Source: Histoplasma ohiense (taxonomy: Eukaryota; Ascomycota; Eurotiomycetes; Onygenales; Ajellomycetaceae). From it: a DNA stretch of 64,000 nucleotides. Under the pieces are notes generated by a model that saw only the letters and a list, made by a program, of their open reading frames with translations, had not been told where the DNA came from and ran no database searches. The stretch covers positions 1,617,001-1,681,000 of the forward strand of contig JAEVHH010000005.1 of assembly GCA_017607445.1 (NCBI GenBank), in the 5' to 3' direction. The position numbers and the translations under genes were made by a program. Below, piece by piece: positions 12,451 through 23,419 of this stretch; the first letter of the stretch is position 1, and each line of letters begins with the position of its first letter.

Positions 12451-15400
12451 TCAGTCATGTTCAGCAGAGACGATTTCCCTGTTGCGGCGCCAGAAGGCAA
12501 GCCGTAACCGGCTCCGTCGTCGAGGGACGGTCCGGTTGTTGATCCCATTAGTGTCGTGCACATGGTGGTTTGGTGGAGAGAAATTGTGATGTGCGGAATC
12601 GGTCGACATGTAGTTATTGGAGGGGGGGTTTGAGTTTGTGATGGTGACACCATTCCCTTGGGCATGGTGGCCGAAGTTTTTGTCGATAAAGGCAGCCATA
12701 AAGTGTGGGGTTTTCCCATCCTCGACGTCGCTGTGGAAGGTATGAAGAATGCTTGGGCGCCCGGAGTTCGCCGGATGTGGCATAACCATGGGGCTGGCAC
12801 GACTGCTGGTCCCCAAATCGCGGTGGTTTTCGGAACGGATGTTGCCGGACGGACCATTTGCTGCATCGCGGTCGAATCCATGGCGCACGCGATCATGTTC
12901 ATCATCACTACTACTATTTAGACTGCTAAGGCTGCTGGGTTGGGTGGTTGAAGAAATGGGGGTCATAACTGTATTGTTCGTGTCCGTGCTCGTGCTTTGC
13001 GTGCGCGTTCCGCTAGTCATGTCGCTTTGGCGATTCACTGTCGTTCCGTTTGAGGCACGGCCTGATGAGCGCTGGAACTGGCGATGGCATTGGTAACGCC
13101 GGGAATGAGATGCTTGATTGTCTTCTGCTCCTGGATCAGTATGCCCAGAAGGGTCTGTCGTCGATATTGCAAGGGGACGAGAGTCCTTATCAACATCAGA
13201 GTGTTCATAGGTTCCACAAGGTTGAACATTGCCAAGGGTTGGTGGTAGGTTCCAGGGGGCAGGCAGGACCCTATGAATATCAACGGCCGACTCATCCAGG
13301 GGAGTGTCGCCGAAGTCTTCATTCTTAACATCCGATGAAGGAAGATGTGAATCGGATTGTGCCAATGGTGTTGTTGTACTGCTTTGGATCAATTCTAGTG
13401 ACATCCTGCTTTGTACCTCTCGATTTATTATCTCCCGCCATATCGACTTGTTCCGTCTTATTTCCACGGTGGTAAATGCCATATCTGGTAGCAGATCGGC
13501 CAAATTTTCAAAAAGAGGCAGGGCAAATAATTTTATGAAATCGATTTGACTTCTGGCGAGTTTAGGAACATTTCCAAGTTCCGGAGGGCCACCGAAGAGC
13601 GCCGTTTCCATTCCGATGGTCTTCTCCATGTTTCCTTGCTGGGCGAATTCCTCCTGCAAGACATTTGTCCATCGTTTCGCAATGTCCCAAGTGCGGGCCT
13701 GCACGAATGTAGCGGTTAGTTTATGCGAGTATATCAAAGAGAGAGGTGTAGCGACAAATCACGTACCACGTTGCTAATGTCGGCGCATTTCATCAGTAAG
13801 CCACAAAGCAAGGCCCGATTAGTCTCTATTTCATTGTCTGTCCACCGGTCCGTCGAGTCGGTTTCATGGTATTTCTCCCGAAGTTTGCCTAAGCTTTCCA
13901 TGAACTTGAAATGGACACCCATATCGGTCGCAAGGATGGAGCTGATCATCAATTTACGAAGTTTCATATCCATGACAAATGAGGGCCAATAGGATCGTAG
14001 AAGCTGGGAATATGCAGCGCAGTGGAAGGACTCTAGAACGGAAGTATCGTTGTACAGCTGGGCTAGCGGAGCATTCAACCGGACGAGAAATACATTGTTC
14101 ACACCCGGATGACCAACGTCATGTCCAATGGCTGTGATCAGGAGGGTTAAAGCGTTGGCAGGGGTCAGCAATAATGCTATTGGGCTCACTGCCGAGAGTC
14201 GTCTAGTTCCATTCGGGTAAGGGGGTAGGGCTCCGATGCTAACTAGAAGGTGAAAGGTCGATTGTAGGACATCTATAGCGTGGCGGAAATTATGATATAG
14301 GACAAAGCCATTGTATGTGACACGAGTGGCAAGCAAAAATGAACGAATTTGCTCTAAAAGTACATGTAAGCTTGCGACCAGAACCATAAAGGAACTTGGC
14401 TTTCGTAGCCAAAAGGAATTTCTACTTACCCGAGGAGATTCGCCAGGGTTCTAATTCCGGCATTTGCAATGCATGTTCTAGAATTACGGTTCCGGCATAT
14501 ACAAGTTCATCCTCTGAAAAATCATGGGCTGAGAAATCCCATTTGCCGATTTCATCTTCAACGAGTCGTTTTCGTGATGGTAGGACATGAAGATCACTTG
14601 GTCCGGGTGAGTATCTTGGCATGTAACGAAGGTTTCCAAGGAAGTATGCATACCTTTCATATTTTTCCAGCTCTTCGCTGGGATCACATATTTGTTTCAT
14701 TAGTTTAGTTACCCTAGAAATATGTAATTAGTCTTGAGTTAAGTTGTTTACGAGTGAGTTCATTGCTGCGCTAAGAGGGGGTTACTGACATGGTCTCTCG
14801 AAGATAGGAGTATAACGGGTGGTCGTTCGTACCAACCCATGAGTGTTTCTTGGGTCTCCCGGCTCCTGTATCCAGCAATTGTTGCTTTTTGGCCGACATA
14901 AATATTCTGTATGCCTGGACTGTGAGGGTCTCAAGCCTTGACGCAGTTAAAGGGGCTACAAGGACATCGCAAGCCCCCGCCTCCAAGCAACGATATACGC
15001 ACCCGTTTACCAAGGGCAAACCGGTTACAGTGTTCTCAACTAGGGTTTCATGGTCTTCAGCTTTAGCTTCTATCGATCTTTCACAATCAACGCCTTCCCG
15101 TACGAAACGCAACAATGCGACGGGAATGGCAAGATTCACTTCAGCCTGAAGCCTCAGGTTCGCGGAGAATCTGGCAAGAAGCTCTAGCATGCAGAAGTCA
15201 TCCGATTCTGACGAGAATCGGAGAAACCGGCCAACTTTGTTGTTGGACGTCGATGACGACGTGATGGGAGCCATAGACCGACTTTCAGATGATTGCCCTA
15301 GTGGCTCAGATGAATTGTCGACGGCGATGGAAACAAGGGCGAATAAGGGATTAGATTTAGGTCGACAAGTTGCGTTGAGCTCCGTTAACTGTTCGCCGAA

Positions 15401-15769
15401 TGATTTTCTCGAGTTGGAAAGGTAAACTGTTTAAGAGGTAATCAGCCATTAGTTGAAATGTAGAAATTTCGGATGATCTTATAAAATCCAAACATGTTTT
15501 GCCCACAGGCGATCATTTACACGCGAGTTAAATGAAAGACAGAAAAAAAAAAAAAAAAAGCCCCGCACGGGGGATATGGGGAATATGTTACCTTTCCTAA
15601 AAATACCAAGAAAAAGCCGCGTATTGGTGTGGATTTCGTCGTCTTCAGCAGATGAAGTTTCTAATCCAGTGTATGTTCCTCCAGCAGTCGAGTCGGAATT
15701 CCTGACTACCCAACGTTCGTCTTTCACACGGTCGTCGAGGTACACAGCGCAAGCTTCTCCAAGCTCCAT
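12451..15769 (-). CDS. Class I 3',5'-cyclic nucleotide phosphodiesterase (high-affinity cAMP PDE, PDE2 type)
   Basis: Hydrolyses cAMP to AMP and so limits protein kinase A signalling; fungal orthologues are Pde2/PdeB. Five exons on the minus strand: 15769-15592, 15426-14790, 14713-14430, 14353-13767 and 13698-12451, giving 977 residues. The start (MELGEACAVYLDD) matches the fungal N-terminus, and the first junction falls before YLSNSRKSFGEQL. The catalytic PDEase_I domain runs from about residue 300 to 640. Metal-binding motifs are HNFRHA (H387, H391), GHDVGHPG (H444, D445, H448) and MKCADISNVARTWD, the last spanning the fourth junction. The junction at 14790/14713 uses donor GTCAGT to give RETMVTKLMKQICDP. 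An Arg-rich stretch (RRRSRLRLAFWRRNR) sits just before the C-terminus, after roughly 300 residues of Ser/Thr/Asn-rich low-complexity sequence that is longer than the catalytic role needs. Confidence 0.94.
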
Positions 15770-16704
15770 GCTTGAAATCGAAAATATAGTGATTTCTCGA
15801 AATTAGCCTCTCTCTCATGAAAATCGACCGTGTTATCCAACGAGGAGAAGGGGTAATGGAGCGACGATATCGGGGGGATCTCGAAAATCGGGGTTCTTGT
15901 AAGCGATGGATGTCGAGGCGTGTCGATAACGAAGGTGGACCAGGGAAAACGGAAGATGGATCCCCTGGATAGACTAACGGGAGATATGATATCTGCCCTT
16001 TCAACACTGCTGTTGCAATGCCCGAGTCGATCCGGCATAGACTCAGTCTGTCGTGTATGATGATTCTCCAGAAACCGACTTGTGACAACCTCTCACCGAA
16101 AGTGTTATACCTCCGTAGTTGAAAAAAAAAGAAAAAAAAAAACCTCCGGCTCTTTCACTTGTACCAGAACCACCTTTCCTGCCTTTTTTTTTTTTTGCTC
16201 CCTTGAATCTCGCCTGCAGCGTCCCAAAATGTCAATTAGGCGAAGAGAAAACCCAGCCGCGCCAGCATCGCCCTCAAAAGAAGCACAACAGGAAGCCGCG
16301 CAACATCCAGGTTCCTACCGACGGGACATATATAAGACGCAAACTCGATGGGACCCGGACGACTGAGTAAAAATGGGCTTAGAGAAGAAGGGCAGTTGGT
16401 CGTCGTCGGGCAACTGACGGGATACTGGATACTGGATACTGGATCTGGATCTGGATCTGGATCGGGGTGAGGTGGAATAACACGATCGACCCTCTATAAC
16501 AACATTGTGACGGTGGACGCACTAGAGACGGTAGGGGCGTGAAGGTATTTCGATCGTGGAGTTTCCAAGGCCGGTTCGAAAAAAGGGTGGGAGGGTAACG
16601 CAGTCAGGCGCAAAGAGGGTTATTGGGTCGGCAAGATCGAAGTATTATTTTTTTAAATTTATTTTATTTTTCCCCCTTCCTTCCCACGCACTTCTTGAGG
16701 GTTC

Positions 16705-16707
<3 letters not shown>

Positions 16708-16744
<37 letters not shown>
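16708..16744. repeat. GA dinucleotide microsatellite
   Basis: An uninterrupted run of GA units about 37 bases long in the region upstream of the phosphodiesterase gene. A similar GA tract lies at 20101-20130 and a CT tract at 17695-17718. Confidence 0.95.
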
Positions 16745-16749
<5 letters not shown>

Positions 16750-17433
16750 GGTGGGGGAGAATTATACGAGGAGGGTTTTTGTTTCCCCTTCCCCCCTTTG
16801 AACAAAAAAACAACCTTTTCGACAGGGCTGGTTTCAGAAGTTGTCGAGGGATTGATTATTGATTGATCGAGGATGAGAGAGTGCGATGCGACTTCCCGCG
16901 TTCCTTGGTGACAAATACAGTAAGTAGTAAATGCTGCAATGGAGGCGGCGAAGGGAGATCCGGAGAAGAATCGTGATCGTGATGGCGGGAGAGATATTCA
17001 GAGACAGGAGAAACAGTTTCCAGAGCTCTCCAGATCACACACGCGGTGACAGAGAGGTGGAGGCGGCGAGAGGAGAAGACATTCCAGAATGAATGGTTCA
17101 GGGATTGGAGAGGCTAAAATGGGCCAGAAAGTCAGGGCGATGGTACGCAGTATGGTATGGGAATGTACGGGTATTGCGGCTTATGTACGGTATGTATGGT
17201 CTTGTAAGGGGCCTAGTAATGGGTTCCCGCTGTCGGGGAGAAATAAATCGGATTTCAAGGTTTCAACTTAACTGGGAAGTGTGCGGATTGAGCATGGCTA
17301 AGAATATCCTTGGCCAATCGTCTGGCCGACGGGGACTTTCAATTGGCTGGCCGATCAGCCACCTCGCCCTGGATGACGCGATATCCCCATGTAACGTACG
17401 CCGCCCCAGCGTATTGCTGCACAATGTACAGAA

Positions 17434-17460
17434 TACTCCGTACTCCGTACTCCGTCCGTA
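17434..17460. repeat. TACTCCG tandem heptamer array
   Basis: Three perfect tandem copies of TACTCCG (17434-17454) followed by a degenerate CCG-containing unit. The unit is the reverse complement of the dispersed TACGGAGTA motif found elsewhere in the window. Confidence 0.9.
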
Positions 17461-20097
17461 CTGTACTACCATGTCCAGTAGCTAGATACATACGGAGTAC
17501 AGATGTAGATATATAGATAGATACTTATGTTTTGCTGACTGATCACTGTTGTTTGATTCTCGAAGCATCCCAGTGACTGGCGACTGGCCGTTTCCAGAAG
17601 CCTTCCACATGTCGACAATAATACCTGGCCTGAATCCCTGCCCGTTCCCGCAGCCTGGTTCAAATGCAAACAACAATGATGACCTGTCTCTCGATCTCTC
17701 TCTCTCTCTCTCTCTCTCCCTAACCCCAACCTTTCCCTCGATCTATGATCATCCAAAATCATATTACTTGTTTGGGGGGGGTGTGTGGAAAGGATGATAC
17801 TCAACCTGGGGAAAGAAAGCTAAGGTTGGAACCGCTTCTTCCCCCGTGTTGGGGACCGGGACAGGTCAAACGGCGGATCACCCAAAGGGCTAGCGAAAAG
17901 TTTGCTTGGGAACTTGGAAGGGAGCGATCTATGGAGAGAGGGGTTGCCGTCCGTGGCACACACCATTCATTCACCCATTAAGAGTAACTAGTCAACTTAT
18001 ATCGGATTCCAAATATATATACGGAGTATATATATAATATTTCCCCCCTTCTTTTCTGGTTCTTTTTTTTTGCAACATCCTTGTTTCTGGACCCAGAAAT
18101 TCCTTCCCCCCGGGTGGTATTTTCCAGCAAGAACATATAAAAAAAGTTCAGACATAAAAATAAAAATAAAAATCAAGATCAAGAAATTGTTGCATGTTGC
18201 AACCTCTTGAAGACAACGAACTATATAGGCTCGGTTGGTTGGGCTTGAAGCAACGCGGTTAACTTAGTTAAACGAACGTTGTTGGGTTTTGCCAAGAACC
18301 AACCAACCAACCAGCTAGCTAAGCTGGCTTTCTTTCCTGGTTCAAGAAAAACGTTGCCGCTGCCAGGCTTCCAAAGAGGAAAAGAGTTGACCCCCCCCCC
18401 TCCCATCCCATCCTGATTCCTATTCCTATTCCTGAGGCATACCATTATTGAGGGGATGAGATGAAATGGGGTTCTGGGTACTAAAAAAGCGTGCCATCCC
18501 CGAGTTGTAAAATAATTCCCCCTCCCCGCCTCGTATTCCAGATTAGCTTGGGGCTATACTTATTATTGGCGGCCGACCTAGTGAGCTACGGCCTGTCGGC
18601 CTGCTGCTGGAGGCTGTCCCTCGTGTCAGAAAGCTACTACACTACTATAACACCGTATGCTGCGGCGGCTAAATTTTTCTGTTCGTCTGAAGAAGATGCA
18701 AGGCATACTGCGTAAAAATAAAGTAAAATTATTGAAGTTAATACGAGTCTACGACAGTATCTAATAATAACCACCTTCAGCAACGACAAGAGCACCGAGT
18801 ATGCCCACGCCCACCCAAAACGACGGCCACGTCGGCGTTGCGGTGACCGATGGTAATCATGGTTTTGTGACCGAAACCAGCCATGGTCGCATCAGGCAGT
18901 TTCTGGTGGTGCTCATGTGCGGAGGAGTATCCCCTGGGTACCAGTACTTGCGTAGCGCATGCAGAAGCGGCTCAGATGAAACTCGCTTCCCTGCCGGCCT
19001 GGTATTGAGCACGCCGTGTCCCCTGGCCCCCGCCCAGTCTCCTAGTTCTCCTAGCTCGACGAGGTTGGAACTTGGCCGTCTCCCCGTTCCCGCTTCGAAA
19101 ATGCTTCTAGAAGGATTATCGCTCTTATCCTGGGGCCGAGATATCGAACTGGGCTAACGAAAATTTCCCCCCTCCCCCGAAAAATCCTTGCTCTCCAGGC
19201 GAGAATCGAGAATCGAAAAGCCAAAAAAAGAAGGAAAAGAAAATGAAAAAAGAAAAAAAAAAAAAACCACACACGAATCAATAAATTGGCGTTAACTAGT
19301 TCATAAATTGATTCTTGGGGAGAAGTCGAGACAAATAACTGGTGTAAGTTCAACCTCCGGGCTTTGCTCTCTTGGGAGAGAGCTCCTGTTTGCAGCAACC
19401 GACAAATTGAGGATAGTTGCAACTTTCGTCTGTGCCAACGGGCGGTCGAAGAACTTTGTCGGGGGCAAAAAAAAAAAAAAAAAAAAAAAAAAACAAAAAC
19501 AAAAATAAAAATAAAGATAAAAACCGGAGAGTTGTTGGCCCGTTTGATGTTCTTTATTTATAACAAGAGCTCAACAAACAAGTATCAGCATTGGGACCGC
19601 AATCCGCTTCCCTGGCTTCCCGAGTCCAGGTCAGGGTAGAAGAAGTTTTACTTTTGACAGATCATGCCTGGATGACGATGGGCCTTGCTCGCTCTGATCC
19701 ACTCGAGTTGTTGCAACTACGGAGTACTGACGTGGGCATCTTTTTCACCCAGGGGCTTGAGTTGTCGCCATCTCCAGTCTCCAGTCGCCGGGCGGGGAAT
19801 CCGCTTTCGAAAGTATCCAGACCTGCGGAGTAGCTCAAACCAGTCTCGAGTCTCGTGTTTTCTATTTTCTTTCCTCAGAGCTTGCAGCGGCAAAATAGCA
19901 TTTTACCACACTCATGGGAAGCTTCCCGATCGAAAAGTTTACAACGCTGAGCCCGAACAAAGCAGCTCTGGGGGAGTCGATTCCAGCTTTCCAGCTTGGC
20001 TCCAACCAAGGGGTGGCTGAGTTGGGGGGGGATTCCCAGACTTAGTTCGTTGTCGGGCAGTGGCTACTCCGTCGACTTGGTCGAAAAGTCGCTGAGA

Positions 20098-20133
<36 letters not shown>

Positions 20134-21462
20134 ACCGAGTGGGGTAAAAAGCGTAGTTTTCGGCCGCTATTCCTGCAAGCGGGGGACCCACCCGTGGACG
20201 CCTTCTGTGGTCACTGGTCACTGGTCAGGCGGGCTCCGATGCTGGGCCTTCCAGAAGTATTTCGCAGCCCCCCAAACGCGTATTGACGGGCGTAATATAT
20301 ACGGCACCAGCGTTGGGCGTACCGGTATGGTAACCTTGCCCAGCCCGGCGTTTTTACCACGCCCACAACGGAACGGAGCCAAGGCACGGCTGCTATTGTG
20401 CACATAAATAAATACATAAGGGAGAGTTTTTTTTTTTTTTTAAAGTTATTCGCGTTGTACAGGACAAGCTCCACGGGCGCCGTTTTTATAGTTTATTTGA
20501 TTTCCTTTGTCACTTTTGCTGTGCGAGGAAAAGCGCTTGCGGACATGGAACTCCGTTGATTGAGATTGTGTGGTGTAGCCGGGCCAAGGCTTATACTGAA
20601 TAAGGAACCACCGCTTAATTGGACATCAACAACAATGCCTGACAAATTGACAAGCAACAAAAGAGCAAAAGCCCCTTCGCTAAGCAAGAGAGTTTATCGC
20701 ATCCAGCCCGTCCTGGGATGCAAACGAGCGACCCGTGCTTGGTATCGAGTTGTGTATACGGAGTATTATCTTCATAGATGGCGTATTCGGAACCAGAACC
20801 AAAGACGATGTCGAGGAACAGCAGAAGAAACGCTCTTTCTTCAAGGGGCCAGCGAAGCAGGGAACCAGCCAGCAAGGCAGTCAGGAAGGGGAACCAGGAA
20901 GCCGCTGACCCTGCCAGGCGAGTGAGTCTCCTCGCCCTCGCCATTGGCCACAGCAGCCATCGCGGAGGGCAATAACAACGCTGATCAATCGTCGGGATTG
21001 AGTTTGGAGTTGGCCGGGCCCGGGGTAAATTACGGTCCAAAGGTCGGAATCGGCGAATTTGGGCTAGTTTCGTGTGGGTTTGCTTTTTCTGGTTTCCTGC
21101 CAAAGCGATTCCCGGGCTGGACCGGGAGCGAACCCACGGCAAATTCTGCCTGTTTTGGATTCGCGTGGCATCGGGGGCAGTCCGTGAGAGAAATACGGAA
21201 ATACTCAATAATCCCGCAACCAAACAGAACGGTCGTGATTCAAACTTGAACACAACGAACGAATGAATGGACGAACGGGTTCTGTGGGCATAACATGTTG
21301 CAGATTTCAGTTCGTGCGACGATGAACTTCTCCTTCGTTTCCCCGGATTGCTCTCTGGTCAGATTATTCAGATTAGCCAGGAGTCAATAACTACATTACG
21401 GAGTACTACCAACGCCCTCCCTGCAGAATCAGGACTTCTCCCTTGGCCCACCCCCAAAGGAC

Positions 21463-21494
21463 GCATCAATGCATCAATGCATCAATGCATCAAT
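21463..21494. repeat. GCATCAAT tandem octamer, four perfect copies
   Basis: Four exact head-to-tail copies of an 8-base unit in otherwise non-coding DNA. Confidence 0.95.
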
Positions 21495-21668
21495 GACTCC
21501 GAATCTGTATAGCTTTGCTATTATGCTACAGAAACAAAAGACAAACAAACAGGTGCTGAGATCCTGCTCCCGCTCAACGCAGCACCAGACAATGAATAAT
21601 AAATATCCCAACAAACAAAGAACCCGTCAATGCTCTCCATCGGACCACACCTAGCCCGTTGGCTAGCT

Positions 21669-21673
<5 letters not shown>

Positions 21674-21707
<34 letters not shown>
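21674..21707. repeat. Homopolymer T run (34 bases)
   Basis: Continuous T run. It may be the poly(A) end of an old inserted sequence read on the other strand, but no flanking duplication was identified. Confidence 0.9.
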
Positions 21708-21709
<2 letters not shown>

Positions 21710-21953
21710 CAAAAGCTGGGGTTCCCTTTTTTAACCCCTCCCACAATCCCAGGGCCACGGTACAGATGCAGTCTCCTGTGCAGAATTACCGCTTCCGGAC
21801 TCGAGAGCAACACGATGAACCCTAGCATCCATCTGTTGTTTATCCCCATGCATCATTGTTCATATTGTTCATTTTCCCCAGCTTGAAATTTTGAAAACAA
21901 ATGGAAACTACATAGCTGGTGTGCCAAAAAACAAATCAACAAATATTAACATA

Positions 21954-22000
<47 letters not shown>
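21954..22000. repeat. AATC tetranucleotide microsatellite
   Basis: About 47 bases of near-perfect AATC repetition. Confidence 0.95.
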
Positions 22001-22233
22001 TAATCAATAAATAAAATAAATCAATAAAAGCATCATGATTCATCTGGCGACATCTCACGCATTGGAAAAAGAACTTTGAAAATATTCAAAAGAAACGCCC
22101 TAACCCGTTCGCGCGCCTCCTCCTTGGATCAGAAACTACTTCTCACCTAAGTTAACTAAGTTAGTTATCTTAAGAGGCGACAACATATTGACATGGTTGC
22201 GCTTCTTTTGCTCCCGTGTGTCCCCACTCCCTC

Positions 22234-22261
22234 CTCATTCCTCATTCCTCATTCCTCATTC
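22234..22261. repeat. CTCATTC tandem heptamer, four copies
   Basis: Four exact tandem copies of a 7-base unit. Confidence 0.9.
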
Positions 22262-23419
22262 CTCCTCAAAGTTGCAGAAGGAAAAGAAAAAGAAGATTTG
22301 ACCTAATGCAATGGTTAAACGTCTTCCCCGGAGCTTATTCGCAGTAAGCCTATAAAACTATTATCTATCAATACATTGTGCACAGATTGTATGTATGTTT
22401 GCATGACATGACATGACATTTAAATCCCCGGTGCGCCCGGTGTGTCATCAGTTTTGGAAGGCCTTTTCCCTTCCCTCTCCCCCTTGTCACTTGTGTCTAA
22501 ATGCGTGGCAACGGTCAAAATATGGATTTTGTTATCTTTTCTTTTCTTTTCTTTTCTTTATTCAAAAACGATTCATTTCAACCTGTTCTTATAAAAAAAG
22601 AGTGCCCAAAGGTTGAGTGAGCCCTGGAGGTATTGGAGGGGGAGAGGGGGAAGGCAGGAGGGAGGGATAAAATGATAGTCAGGTTTCCGAGCACGCAATA
22701 TGGGGGTCCCAGGTAATCGAGGTCGATGGAAGTGATATTGATTCGATGATCCTGAATCTCCTCCATCTTTGTTGATTCTCCTGGTCGGTCCGATCTGGCT
22801 ACTACTAACAATATACTATTTGCGTCAACTATGTACGATCTAAAGATTTTCAAAATAATTGCTTACGATGTCGAGCGAGCGGGGATGGGGGGATGGGGGA
22901 TGGATGGATGACAGGTCAAATCGGGGACATAAGCAGTATTATCACTAAAAGCTGGAGGGAGGGAAAAATTATCCCAATCCTAGCAAGGCTTAGCGCATAA
23001 AATGCCTCTTATATTATTATTATATGGTGACTAAATTGGGGTGGTAGGAAACTAGTTAATATCACGCCTTATTATATGAATGGGGTCTATGGAGGGATAT
23101 ATGCAGCTAGTGTTTCCAGTCCTAGGGTAGAAGATGTCATATCCTTCGTTGCAAAAAGTGACATGTAAAAAGTTACCAAGGGGGTTAGTGTGACTAAAAA
23201 GTATGTGGATGCTGAGAGTGGCGGATTCAGGAACGCTGGATGAAATCATGATTAATTGCAATGCAATGCAATTCGTACAAAGGCAGTGTGTGGGTCGTGA
23301 AATAGGAGTCTCTACTCTACTCTACCCCTGGACAATGGCAGAGAATTTTAACTCGTCGACAAGGCTAACGGTTTTGTCGGGCTGTGCTGTTATGACTTAA
23401 GTACAACGCATTGCAGAGC

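Larger units (their letters stand above)
15770..23419. other. Long gene-free tract, 5' of PDE2 and 3' of the helicase gene
   Basis: 7.6 kb with no recognisable gene. It includes the PDE2 promoter and leader, but most of it is a collection of simple repeats: GA tracts at 16708-16744 and 20101-20130, a CT tract at 17695-17718, an A run at 19467-19493, a T run at 21674-21707, an octamer repeat at 21463-21494, a tetranucleotide repeat at 21954-22000 and a heptamer repeat at 22234-22261. Six of the ten exact copies of the 9-mer TACGGAGTA, and a TACTCCG triplet repeat, lie here. The longest open frame (20615-21253 minus, 212 codons) resembles no family I know. Confidence 0.6.

Noticed and set aside
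20615..21253. 212-codon minus-strand open frame in the gene desert
   Set aside because: No family resemblance, unusual Arg/Pro-rich composition, and no splice or leader logic; probably chance.
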